A stretch of 64,000 nucleotides of DNA from Tethya wilhelma (Eukaryota > Porifera > Demospongiae > Tethyida > Tethyidae), in NCBI GenBank assembly GCA_964030475.1, contig CAXIPT010000003.1, positions 378,797 through 442,796 on the forward strand. Direction: 5' to 3'. A model generated the notes under the pieces. The model saw only the letters and a program-made list of their open reading frames with translations. It did no database searches and was not told the DNA's origin. Of this stretch, positions 11,301 through 20,270 are shown piece by piece (positions within the stretch are counted from its first letter, which is position 1; the number at the start of each line of letters is the position of its first letter). A program made the position numbers and the translations under genes.

Positions 11301-14300
11301 GATTCTCAGAACAGATTGGCTGGACTTGAAATGTGTAAGCTGTGTTTACAGAAAGATCTTCTACTAATATATTTGCTTGGTTACTTTTCGCTTCTAGTTC
11401 TTTTAGTTTTTCATCGTGAATATCAGCAGATGTGGAACTGTACAATATCTTGTACGATGTAATCTTCTCACTGCCATATTCAGGTTTGTTCCACTTCAAC
11501 AATACACTATTGTGAGTCACATCTGAGGCTGTAGGTTTGCCAGGTGGAGAGATAGCTCTAGTTTTGATGGGGTCACTGAGTTCACTTGATGGACCGTTAC
11601 CACTGGCACAGACTCTAAAGATATACTGTGTATCACTGGCCAGACCTCTCACTGTTGCATTGCCTCCAACTGTGTTCAAAGTAATACTGTTCCATTGCTT
11701 AGTAGCATCATCAACTGGGCAATATAAGACAGTAAAACATTGACTGTCTGTCTCTGGTCCTTTCCACTGTATTGTGATAGAGTCATTGGTGATGTCAGTA
11801 GCTATAGGCTTGCCTAAAAGAGCATGGCTAACTGGAGCCTTTGTTTTAATGGGATCACTTTCTTCACTCCAGGCAACAACACTACCATCTTTTAGTTCAG
11901 GCTGTACTTTGAAGATGTATTTGGTTTGAGGGAAAAGTTCGGCAATAGTCAATTTGGTGTCATCACTTTCAGTCATATTTATGTGTTTCCATTTATGATC
12001 CACTGTACATGTGCTGCAATATCTCACAATATAAGATTCCACACTCTCACTGTCATCTTCAGGTTTCTCCCATTGGAGTGTGATACTATCTTCAGTAATA
12101 GCAATGGCTGATGGCTTCCCTCGACATTTAACAGGAGGTTTGTCTTCAGTTTTGATGTAATCACTGGTACAAAATAGAGTCTGTACATCAGTCCCTTCAC
12201 AAATGGGCCGCACTTTGAATATATGTTCTGTATTAGGTGTAAGGCTGTTTATTACAATGCTTTCTTGGCGACCAACTGCTCTTGTTTCATGCCATGTATC
12301 AGACTCTCTCCCCACTTGGTAGTGGACCTCATAGCTGGTGATATTACCATATTCATATCGTGGTTTGTCCCACACTAGTTGTACACTGTTGTGGCTCACA
12401 GCTGTGGCTCTTGGTCTGCCTGTGAGGCAACACTTGGTTAGAACTGGTTCACTTGACTTACTCTCACCACCATCTCCACAGCCTGGTTTACAGTTTGCTT
12501 TGACTTTGAATAGATAATGTTCATTAATTTTAAGTCTTCTGATGGTTATATGTGTGGTATCAGTAGTAGTAATGAATTTCCATTGCTTGACTTCCAGCTG
12601 TCGATAGTAGACAGCATATGATGATATACTCTCCCTGCCAATCTCTGTTGGAGTCCATTTAAGAGAAATTTGTTCGTGTGTTACTTCAGTAGCTACTGGT
12701 AAACCAGGTGGAGAGGTTGCCATGGTTACAATGTTGTTACTGGCTTCACTTTCAGTTCCTTCCATTCCATCTTTACATTTTGGAACAACTTTAAATGTGT
12801 ACTTTGTTTTCGTTAACAATTCTGAAACAACTTTATAAGTTTGGAGACCACTGGTATTGCACTCTTTCCAATCACTGCATGGATCATCAGCTAGACGATA
12901 GCAGACAGTGTAGTACAACATCCTCTCTCTCCCTTGGCGTGGGTGGGTCCATTTCACCATGGCTGTGTCGTGTGTCACATCTTCTAGCTGGGGTCTACCA
13001 GGTGGAGGTGTGACTGTTGTTACTATGACATCACTGACCTCACTCTCTAGGTATTCACAGTGGATATCATCACCAGAAGGAACTACTGTAAACCTGTAAC
13101 CAGTTCCAGAAGATAAGTTAGAAATTATTGTGTGTGGGTCTGTTTTGAATGAGTCCGACTGTGGCTGTGACTGTGGTTGTGCTTTCATCATTTGTGTCAA
13201 TTCTCTGTCCAGATTAGCTTTGTCATTTCTTGTGTATTTGATGGTATATTCTTTGACACTTTCAGAGATCTGTTCAGGTACTTTCCATTCTAAAGTGATT
13301 GAATTCTGAGTAATCTTAACAGCACCTGGTTTGCCTGGTTTACACACAGATTTAGTTCTAATAGGATCACTGACTTCACTTTCATCACTCTCTCCTGTTT
13401 GACACACTAACTTGACTTTGAAAAGATAGTTACTTGAAGAATAGAGTTCCTTGATTTCAACATTTGTTGACATTGAACTAGTCTTTAATTCTTTCCATTC
13501 CTCAGTAGATAGCGGGTGTGTGTTACATTGAAGAATGAGATAGTTGGTTCCATTCTCAGCACCATATCTTGGTTTGCTCCAACTCAGTGTGATACTGTTA
13601 TGAGTCACATTAGTAGCAGCTGGTTTACCTGGCGGAGAGGCTGGTCTAGTGTTAATGGGTTCACTACATGGACTCTCACATCCTAATTCACCATTCTTCC
13701 TGACAGGTCGGACTTTGAAGACATATTCTGTGTTGTATGATAAACTAGATATGGTGGTGGTAGTTGTTTTGCTCTTTTCATATGTCCATTCGTCAGAAGA
13801 ATTTTGTGATGAACATTTGCAATAGCTGATTTTGTAGCAGTCAATGTTCTCACAGTTAAACTGTGGGGGGTCCCATCTCAGTGAGATACTGTCATGAGTC
13901 ACCTTGGTGGCTACTGGCCTTCTAGGAGGGTTAGCTTTAGTCTTAATTGGGTCACTGATTTCACTTTCAATGCCAACTTTACCATTGTCTAGTTCAGGTC
14001 GTACCTTGAAGATGTATTCACTCTGAGGTTCAAGATTGGCAACGGTCAACTTTGTTTCATTTTCATTTGTGACTTCTTTTTTCCAGTTGTTGCTTTCATC
14101 ATTGACAGAACGACATCTCATGAGATATGACTCCACACTCTCACTGTTGTGTTCAGGTTGGCTCCATTCCACAGTGATGCTGTCATGAGTCACAGCACTG
14201 GCTGTTGGCTTCCCAGGCTGACAGGGAAGTGGCTTGGTTTCAATAGGATCACTGTCTTCACTCCAAGCACCAGTTTCTCCATCCTCTAGTTCAGGTCGTA

Positions 14301-14838
14301 CTTTGAAGATGTATTTGGTTTGAGGAGAAAGATTGGTAATGGTCAGCTTGGTGTCATTGCTATCAGTCATTAAGTATGTCCATTTATTCTCAGAACTCTG
14401 ATATCTCACAAAATAGAAGTTCACTCTCTCACTGACGTGTTCAGGTTTCTCCCACTCCAGTGTGATGGTGTCTTGAGTGACATCACTGGCTATTGGCTTC
14501 CCAGGCTGACATAGATTGAATCCTGTTTGCTTTGCTCGTTTAAATGTCAGTTCTCTAGCCAGTTCTTTCAGAGATGCTATCTCTTCAAGGATGGCCACAA
14601 ATGTGTCAAAACAGGCTGGACTTTGTTCGACTTTTGTTAAAATTTGTCCTAAGAGATTGTTTGTTCTGAGACTTTCATTATGATGTTGATTAGTAGCATT
14701 TCTTTGGTTCTCTTGAGAAATCAGATTATTTGTAAATGCCTTTGTAGCTACACTCTCTACATCATTCTTCACTCCATTAACTAGTCTATCAAAGCAACTT
14801 TGAAAGGCACGATACTCAGCAGTGTCACTGTTATCCAT
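8356..14838 (-). CDS. Giant CARD-like / FN3x~17 / P-loop GTPase protein (gene B)
   Basis: Intronless 2160-codon frame starting at the ATG shared with its paralogues (MDNSDTAEYR). It has an N-terminal CARD-like module (about 2-99), then about 17 consecutive FN3-like domains (about 110-1770). Most open with a PPGKP- or CKPGKP-type linker and carry the SITLEW / YIFKVRP strand signatures; the sixteenth is abbreviated. The GTPase follows, with Walker A GATGAGKST (1818-1826), DTPGYGD and TFSD, and a short helical tail. Against gene A it lacks about 130 residues, including the whole Cys/His-rich module, at a point after the IRELQQD helix. FN3 12-13 and 14-15 are near-identical pairs. A 6.5-kb single exon stands out where neighbouring genes are intron-rich. 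The role is unknown; an intracellular sensor or scaffold is inferred. Confidence 0.88.
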   Translation of the reverse strand: MDNSDTAEYRAFQSCFDRLVNGVKNDVESVATKAFTNNLISQENQRNATNQHHNESLRTNNLLGQILTKVEQSPACFDTFVAILEEIASLKELARELTFKRAKQTGFNLCQPGKPIASDVTQDTITLEWEKPEHVSERVNFYFVRYQSSENKWTYLMTDSNDTKLTITNLSPQTKYIFKVRPELEDGETGAWSEDSDPIETKPLPCQPGKPTASAVTHDSITVEWSQPEHNSESVESYLMRCRSVNDESNNWKKEVTNENETKLTVANLEPQSEYIFKVRPELDNGKVGIESEISDPIKTKANPPRRPVATKVTHDSISLRWDPPQFNCENIDCYKISYCKCSSQNSSDEWTYEKSKTTTTTISSLSYNTEYVFKVRPVRKNGELGCESPCSEPINTRPASPPGKPAATNVTHNSITLSWSKPRYGAENGTNYLILQCNTHPLSTEEWKELKTSSMSTNVEIKELYSSSNYLFKVKLVCQTGESDESEVSDPIRTKSVCKPGKPGAVKITQNSITLEWKVPEQISESVKEYTIKYTRNDKANLDRELTQMMKAQPQSQPQSDSFKTDPHTIISNLSSGTGYRFTVVPSGDDIHCEYLESEVSDVIVTTVTPPPGRPQLEDVTHDTAMVKWTHPRQGRERMLYYTVCYRLADDPCSDWKECNTSGLQTYKVVSELLTKTKYTFKVVPKCKDGMEGTESEASNNIVTMATSPPGLPVATEVTHEQISLKWTPTEIGRESISSYAVYYRQLEVKQWKFITTTDTTHITIRRLKINEHYLFKVKANCKPGCGDGGESKSSEPVLTKCCLTGRPRATAVSHNSVQLVWDKPRYEYGNITSYEVHYQVGRESDTWHETRAVGRQESIVINSLTPNTEHIFKVRPICEGTDVQTLFCTSDYIKTEDKPPVKCRGKPSAIAITEDSITLQWEKPEDDSESVESYIVRYCSTCTVDHKWKHINMTESDDTKLTIAELFPQTKYIFKVQPELKDGSVVAWSEESDPIKTKAPVSHALLGKPIATDITNDSITIQWKGPETDSQCFTVLYCPVDDATKQWNSITLNTVGGNATVRGLASDTQYIFRVCASGNGPSSELSDPIKTRAISPPGKPTASDVTHNSVLLKWNKPEYGSEKITSYKILYSSTSADIHDEKLKELEAKSNQANILVEDLSVNTAYTFQVQPICSENLGCTSATSEAIKTKPTSPPGKPQAESVFHNSVTLIWTRPEYGRENTKFYAIKVECEGTFHEELEFKTVTEGAQETVTVPHLDMKKKYQFKVRPECGEAGVGMESEMSDVIETMATSPPGKPTVGEVTHESVSLKWTEPEEKCVDIIGYKVRYRKTDGDWRTVLTTMSIVKIKVLDLATQYVFKVAPLCEGAEGNESEVSETIKTKPTSLPGKPHAKSVYHNGVTLVWTKPKYGSENIKYYTVKVECNYEQGVLNELKTEGAQETITVTHLDMKKKYQFKVRPECGEAGAGMESEMSDVIETMATSPPGKPTVGEVTHESVCLQWTEPEEKCGNIEGYEVWYRKTDTNDWKTVLSNGTKLHKTIINQKSMDTSSTKHIMDYNFEYVFKVIPKCINGKGNDSEISEPVRNLTTTPPGELHTHSSVQLEWTKPKYGTEESLEVKNLQPETSYCFKIQPVCSGGYYGTESKTSDMITTMPVCKPTGLTASNTTHESITLTWNRPKRGSDQISHYTVHYKKGIDSDWWGKQRTYNEENKVIIRKLSNSTEYIFKVWPQLNNNLYLSADFTDSILVMTRPVPLAICKYKEAHSKRLLISKGPPPVYELPGVTYTMRDEEKKIAKCHFGDPELGRGKQERVLMLVGATGAGKSTLIECMVNYILGVKWEYDFRFKLINEEAKSHTETQTRFITAYTFYPVEGSALDYTLTIIDTPGYGDTRGIEHDAALTQQIKQFFSTPPPHGIDHIDGIGFVTWAGLRRLTPTQRYIFDSILRIFGEDMKNNIFLMLTFSDAQRPGVLEAIRAANVPNVGYFKFNNSALYDDNSDTDDYFTIHFWKMGFVALLKFFDDFKKMKSKSLQQTKVVLEEREQLEVFVEGLQRQISSSLDIIRELQQDREAIMAQKNNVNVLYLIKKAQESINKIDRIALKKSDPSRDSSSQVAHIEQLIEAERRGGKSGCKQRIEALKILKERAQIVVEVAKTMRSRTM
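10357..11490 (-). repeat. Internal duplication of an FN3 domain pair in gene B
   Basis: Sequence around 10357-10455 recurs at 10923-11021 with few changes, a period of about 567 nt or 189 codons, which equals two FN3 domains. Both encode the run EMSDVIETMATSPPGKP followed by TVGEVTHESV. This points to recent in-frame tandem duplication of two-domain units as the way the array grew. Confidence 0.8.
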
Positions 14839-15628
14839 GATAGATATTGATGGCAACTTTCATACAAACAGTTAATATTCTCTCTTCAGAAACAAACTGC
14901 TAGCTATGATGTGTACAATATGTCACTGTAGCTGTGTGTGTGTTAAGAATGTGGGGGTGTGTAGAACATGATGATATTCATGAGCAGTGAATACAATAGA
15001 TCTTCTGATTAATTTACAGCATGCACCATCACACACACACACACATCACATGCAGTCAATGAATAGTATTATCATAATGACTCAGCAGAAATTGCTGCAT
15101 GCATTACTACATGGAAACAAACAAAACCTATAGATTTAAAAAGTTGCAGGGATATAATTGTGAATAGAAATAATGCTTCAACCTTCAGACTTCTGTGACT
15201 GAGTGATGGTGTAAGGATGAGAGTTAAAGAAAAGCACGACATGTGACTTAATAAATGCGAGGGGGGTTAAAGGATATAGAATCTGATATGTGTTGGTATA
15301 GGCTAAGCACAAAAAACTTGACCAGTCTTCAACTAGCAATCCCTCTCTGTGCAAGAGAGTCCATTAAATGCACACAATATTTATGAGTCACAGCAGTGGG
15401 TGTATATTAAAGCTTATCTTTATTATTCATGACTATTTAATTAATATTATGGTCTGGTTTATCTACCAGTGCCATCTGAAGGGACAAACACCTTCCAACA
15501 CATGACAACTCCCTCTAGTAACTAAAGATGAATACCATCATCTCACAATGGAGTGGTCTGATATATATGGCTATCTTAAAACAACTGACAGACAATAGCA
15601 ATTGACCTTTCTCTCACACAATCACACA

Positions 15629-15677
<49 letters not shown>

Positions 15678-16175
15678 TCTCTACCTGCTCCGTTCAGTTC
15701 TAGTAAGAGGAACAATCGTGCAACAGTCCCAAGAGATCACTGAAAACAGTGACTACATCCACTAATATGACTGTGTGTGTGCGTCAATAGAGAGAGGGAG
15801 ACAGTAACTAACAAGACAAAAATACATTTTTTGTCTAACTTAGGTAAGTAGGTAAAAGTTTATGATCTTCATGACTGATCTTGTTCTCAGTCTGGAAAGC
15901 TCAACTGACTGCACTGACTAGTGCAGCCTGCAGGTTACCATACAGGGACTGGTTCAAACATAAACTATAATATCCATGCATAAACCAAACAGCAAAACAT
16001 ATAAAGAAGTAAATAGCTAAGTTATCTCTCTTACAAGAGGCTTCATCCAAGCTTCTTTTTGCTGATTCAGCAACACGTGGGTCCCCGAATTTCAATATTA
16101 CTTGGTTCATAATTTTTTTGTATTCTATTTATTCGAACCAATAAAGTAATATTGAAATCGGGCAGCAAGCAAACT
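14839..16175. repeat. Second copy of the duplicated intergenic unit
   Basis: Near-identical to 5924-7414, with shorter CA tracts (15031-15046, 15627-15673) and small indels. It includes the hairpin with the CCAAT-like motif at 16089-16159, immediately before frataxin copy 2. A minus-strand frame at 15901-16110 is open in three copies, but I see no family signature in it. Confidence 0.8.
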
Positions 16176-16718
16176 ATGAAGCCACTACTCTATGCAGTGA
16201 GACTAGCCACTAGAAGATGGTCCAAGGTGTCTCCTTTGGGAGTCTACCACAGTAGAGACAGACGGAGTGCTACGAGGAGACATGTCCGCCATCTCCCTCT
16301 TAGAAACCAACTCCCACTGGGTCAAAGACAACCACTGACAGTAAGTCAGTATTGGAATACACTGCCAATTAACTCATGCATGATTCATGTGTCATTGAGA
16401 AACAGTCAGTTATAAAACAGTTCAGTACATGCAACAAAACCAACCAAGCCTCTAGACTTAGTCTACAGCTATTGTCGTATTTGACCATCGATATTTCCCT
16501 CTCCCCTCCAGTCCCTGCCATCACCATGGCAACCAGGCCCCACCCCCTGTGTCCACCTCCTCTCCTCCAGCAGTGAGAGAGAAGAGGGGGAGATAAGACA
16601 ATTGGACCACCTCTCCTATCACAGGCTAGCTGATGAGACTCTGGATGAACTGGCAGCCTTCTTTGAGGACCTTGGAGACAGTGGGCTCTGTAGCAAGGAC
16701 TATGATGCTTCTTTGGCT
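16176..16718 (+). pseudogene. Frataxin 5'-half copy 2 (exons 1-2 only)
   Basis: Exon 1 copy 16176-16340 and exon 2 copy 16512-16718 have intact frames, the same 165- and 207-nt lengths and conserved splice sites. The exon 2 end encodes SLA as in the intact gene. No exon 3 follows; a solo MITE end at 16848-16935 and gene C come next. Status, dead copy or alternative first exons, cannot be settled from sequence. Confidence 0.85.
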
Positions 16719-17398
16719 GTGAGTTTATAGCTACATACAGTCAGGAGCAGTTGGTGTTTGAGTTTGTAGTTAGTCAATGATCTTATGTTTCAACTTTTCT
16801 CCCTCTACATCTAGCTCTCTGCCAGCTTTCTCTTAATTATTACAACTGAGTAGTAAAAATTTCAAAAAAAATTACATGTAGTTGTGATATGGGCAGTGCA
16901 GTATAAAGAACTATTGGAACAAGGCATGTCTCATTGTAGAAGGTTAAAAATAGTAAATAAACACAAAATAGAGGTGGAACAGCAATGATACCCCGTACGT
17001 ATGATTATTATTTCAGAGCACAACTGATTGACTGTCACGGCATTTCTGTTCAATATTCGTGTTTATGTATGCAATGACCTATTCAGCAGTGAATACAGAA
17101 TAGTGTGATTACCATGACATCATGATGGTGGATAAATTATGCATGCATGCATGCTTGATCCAAAATATAAACAAATGAACAGTAAAGGGATCAAATCAGT
17201 AATTACAAACGTGGAACATACATAAACCGGGCACAAACTATATATAAATTATAATTGAAGTACATGTACCAATCATTGTGAAGTTGAACAATGTAGTAGC
17301 ATGACATAGTTATACATTTTCCCTTGCAAATTGGGCTCTTTGAATTCTTTGACTATAGTTTCTATGTTTGTTGCTCATATCATTATGTGCTTGCAACT
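16719..17398. other. Spacer with a solo M1 MITE end
   Basis: About 16848-16935 matches the left end of MITE family M1 (TAGTAAAAATTT, ATGGGCAGTGCAGT, GGAACAAGGCATG), with no matching right end. The rest includes 3'-flank sequence related to that of genes A and B and no gene. Confidence 0.6.
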
Positions 17399-17978
17399 CT
17401 ATGACAATGCATGTGATCTTGTTAATGTCTCTACAATTTGAGCTCTGTGTCGAAGTAATGTTAGTGCCTTTATTCGTTGCTCACACCCTTCCTTCCCACC
17501 TTTCTTTTCTGCCTCAATCAATACTTCAATGTATGCTACTTGATGCATGGAGGTTGAATCATAAAATAAACACACCTATATAAATTATATAGCTTTTGCA
17601 GGTAGTCAACTCACCTTGAGGTTTACTCTCTTTTGTTGGTAGACTAAGAGATGCTCTTTCTTGTAGTTGTTTGACATGCTCAGATGTCAGTTGTTGAGCC
17701 AATTCTTCCAGAGTTGTTGTGTTCTTGAGAATGCTCACAAATTTATCAAAGTTTGCTGGATTCTGCTGAATTTTGTTTAAAATTTTCAGCAATAGGTTGG
17801 TAGTTCTTAATGATTTATCATTATGTTGATTGATTGCATTGCTTAAGTCTTCTGGAGTAATTACATTTTTTTCAAAAGCTTTTCTAGCTACACTCTCTAC
17901 ATCGTGTGCTACTCCAGTCACTAGTCTATCAAAACAACTTTGAAAGGCACGATACTCAGCGGTGTCACTGTTATCCAT
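17399..17978 (-). CDS. CARD-plus-tail protein lacking FN3 and GTPase (gene C)
   Basis: Two-exon model: exon 1 17615-17978 (from the conserved ATG, MDNSDTAEYR) and exon 2 17399-17538. The 76-bp intron has GTGAGT donor and AG acceptor, phase 1. Predicted protein is 167 aa. Exon 1 is the CARD-like module plus a linker ending KPQ. Exon 2 encodes VAYIEVLIEAEKK and the rest of the helical tail found at the C-terminus of genes A and B. FN3 repeats and GTPase are cleanly missing, with frame preserved across the splice. By analogy to CARD-only regulators this could act as a dominant decoy for its full-length paralogues; that is inference. Processing of a pseudogene is the alternative. Confidence 0.7.
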
Positions 17979-18684
17979 GATAGCTATTGATGGCAACTTT
18001 CTTATGAACAGTTAATATTCTTTCTTCAGAAAAACCCTTCTATGTATGTGTATGTGTATGTGTGTGTGTTAAGAATGTGGGGGTGTGTATGACATGATGA
18101 TATTCATTAGCAGTGAATACAATAGATCTCCAATAAGTATAATGTTATCATAATGACTCAGCAGAAATTGCTGCAAGAATGAGCAGCAGTGCAGCAGTAG
18201 ATTAACACATGAAACAACATTCTGTTCTAAACATATCGAGAGCTTTAATTAATTATAAACAAAACCTTAAAAATTAAAATGTTGGATATAATTATTATAA
18301 TGTGAATAAAAATAAGGCTTCAACCTTCAGACTTCTGTGACTGAGTGGCACAGGTCCATGGTGGTGTGAGGATGAGACTTAAAGAAAAGCACGACATGTG
18401 TAAATGCGAGGGGGGCTAAAGGATATAGAATCTGATATGTGTTGGTATATATAGGCTAAGCACAAAAAACTTCACCAGTCATCAACCTAGCAATCCCTCT
18501 GTGCAAGAGAGTCACTGGCATAAAATGCACACAATCAGTCACAGCTGCAGTGGGTGTATATTAAAGCTTATCTTTATTATTCATGACTATTTAATTAATA
18601 TTATGGTCTATAGCCTATCTACCAGTGCCATCTGAAGGGACAAACAAGTTCAAATGACATCTCCCTCTAGTAACTAAAGATGAA
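17979..18684. other. Eroded copy of the duplicated intergenic unit
   Basis: The sequence follows 14839-15530 with gaps, then jumps from CTCTAGTAACTAAAGATGAA directly into the end of frataxin exon 1. About 650 bp of unit, including the hairpin and most of exon 1, have been deleted. Confidence 0.7.
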
Positions 18685-20015
18685 TCAAAGACAACCACTG
18701 AGAGTAAGTCAATACACTGCCAGTTAACTCAAGCATGATTCTGTCACGGGGAATATTGTCCGCCAGGGAATTTGGTCCGGGGGACAAAATTTCCCGGGGA
18801 ATTAAGTCCCCCGGACCATATTCCCCGTGGAAGTAGTTGCAGAATTTGGTCCGTGTCTGGGGAATTCTGTCCGGTTTAGTTTGCTTCGGTTTGTTTTGTG
18901 TTTAGCTTATGATATGGCTACAGCAGGAGTATTTTCAAGCGCAGGACTAGCTGAGCTAACCTTAGCTTGCATCCAGATTTGTGACTAGTCTTCATGATGA
19001 TCAGATCAGTTGAAGTTTGTTCCCCGTCTCAGTGGCGAATTTGGTGTGACCAAACCGGCAACTCAAAGATCATGAATGGGTTGAAAGAACTATACTTTTT
19101 ATCATGAATCATACGAACCAACCATAAGAGCAAGGGTTAATCTAAACCTTGCTATATATATAGCATCCTTGAGATGTTAAACTCCAGTCTTTGTCACGTA
19201 CTACTTTAGACATGTACTTGTTCAAGATAAAAATCATTTGTTTCCTTGTATTATAATTATAATACACGCTGCATCGCATGCACATGCAATTGTATTATTG
19301 TAAGTCTATCATATTGTAAGTCTCGGCCTTGTAAGCAATATCCACGGTCTAGGTGAGCATTAGTCTCGCAGGCCAGCCACTCCCTCACCAGAAAGAGATT
19401 GAGAGGGAGTGGCTGGCCGTGAATCTAAGCGATGAACATAAGATCACAATCTCTGGATCATGTGATATCAGTGCTGCTTGACTCATAGAATAAAAATATA
19501 GCTCTGTGGTACTTAAAAAATGAGCAAAGTTTAAATAATACCACCGAACCAAATTCTCCAAGACAGGACAACTTTCCCCAGGAAATTTGGTCCCCTGGAC
19601 CTTTTTCCCCAGAAGATTTATTGGGGAATTTTGTCCCCCCGGACCAAATTCACCGGACCGAATTTCCAGTGACAATTCATGTATCGTTGAGAAACTGTCA
19701 GTTATAAAACACTTCAGTACATGTGCATGCAACAAAAACAACCAAGTCTGACTTAGTCTACAGCTATTGTCACTATTTGACCATCAATAATTTCCCTCTC
19801 CCCTCCAGTCCCTGCCATCACCATGGCAACCAGGCCCCACCCCCTGTGTCCACCTCCTCTCCTCCAGCAGTGAGAGAGAAGAGGGGGAGATAAGACAATT
19901 GGACCACCTCTCCTATCACAGGCTAGCTGATGAGACTCTGGATGAACTGGCAGCCTTCTTTGAGGACCTTGGAGACAGTGGGCTCTGTAGCAAGGACTAT
20001 GATGCTTCTTTGGCT
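18685..20015 (+). pseudogene. Frataxin 5'-half copy 3 (exon 1 deleted, intron interrupted)
   Basis: Only the last 19 bases of exon 1 remain (18685-18703), followed by a GT donor. Intron 1 carries a 933-bp transposable element (18742-19674). Exon 2 copy 19809-20015 is fully open and has the standard 207-nt length and splice signals. Without the start and presequence this copy cannot make frataxin alone. Confidence 0.85.
18742..19674. mobile_element. 933-bp DNA element with TGTCAC termini and ATTC target duplication
   Basis: Ends are TGTCACGGGGAAT and, inverted on the right, TGTCACTGGAAAT. ATTC flanks both sides (18738-18741 and 19675-19678), and the uninterrupted sequence in the sister frataxin introns contains it once, which confirms insertion. 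Both subterminal regions are crowded with direct and inverted copies of a GGGGAATTTGGTCC-like word. No transposase frame is seen, so the element is non-autonomous. Confidence 0.85.
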
Positions 20016-20270
20016 GTGAGTCTATAGATATGTATGTACTCAGGAGTAGTACATAAAGTAGTCATGTGCCGAAATTCAGAGACTTGCCTTGTTTCATTGC
20101 TTTTTACCGCACTGCCCATTCCTACACTTCTCATTTTTCTAAAAATTTTTATTATATAATAATCAGTATAAGCAACCAGAGAGGGAAGGCCTGAGAACAA
20201 GGCTATAGACTAATCACGGTCTTTTCATTGCCATTATTACTTGCCACTGCCCCGGATATCTCATAACATT
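20016..20270. mobile_element. Solo M1 MITE end and spacer
   Basis: About 20042-20157 is an M1 end in right-end orientation (GTCATGTGCCGAAATTCAG ... CCCATTCCTACACTTCTCAT). Its inside edge abuts frataxin copy 3, so the matching left end is missing. The remaining bases hold nothing recognisable. Confidence 0.65.

Noticed and set aside
15901..16110. Minus-strand frame (AKRSLDEASCKRDN...) open in several copies of the duplicated unit
   Set aside because: Conservation follows from recent segmental duplication; copy 4 breaks the frame, and no domain or start context supports it.
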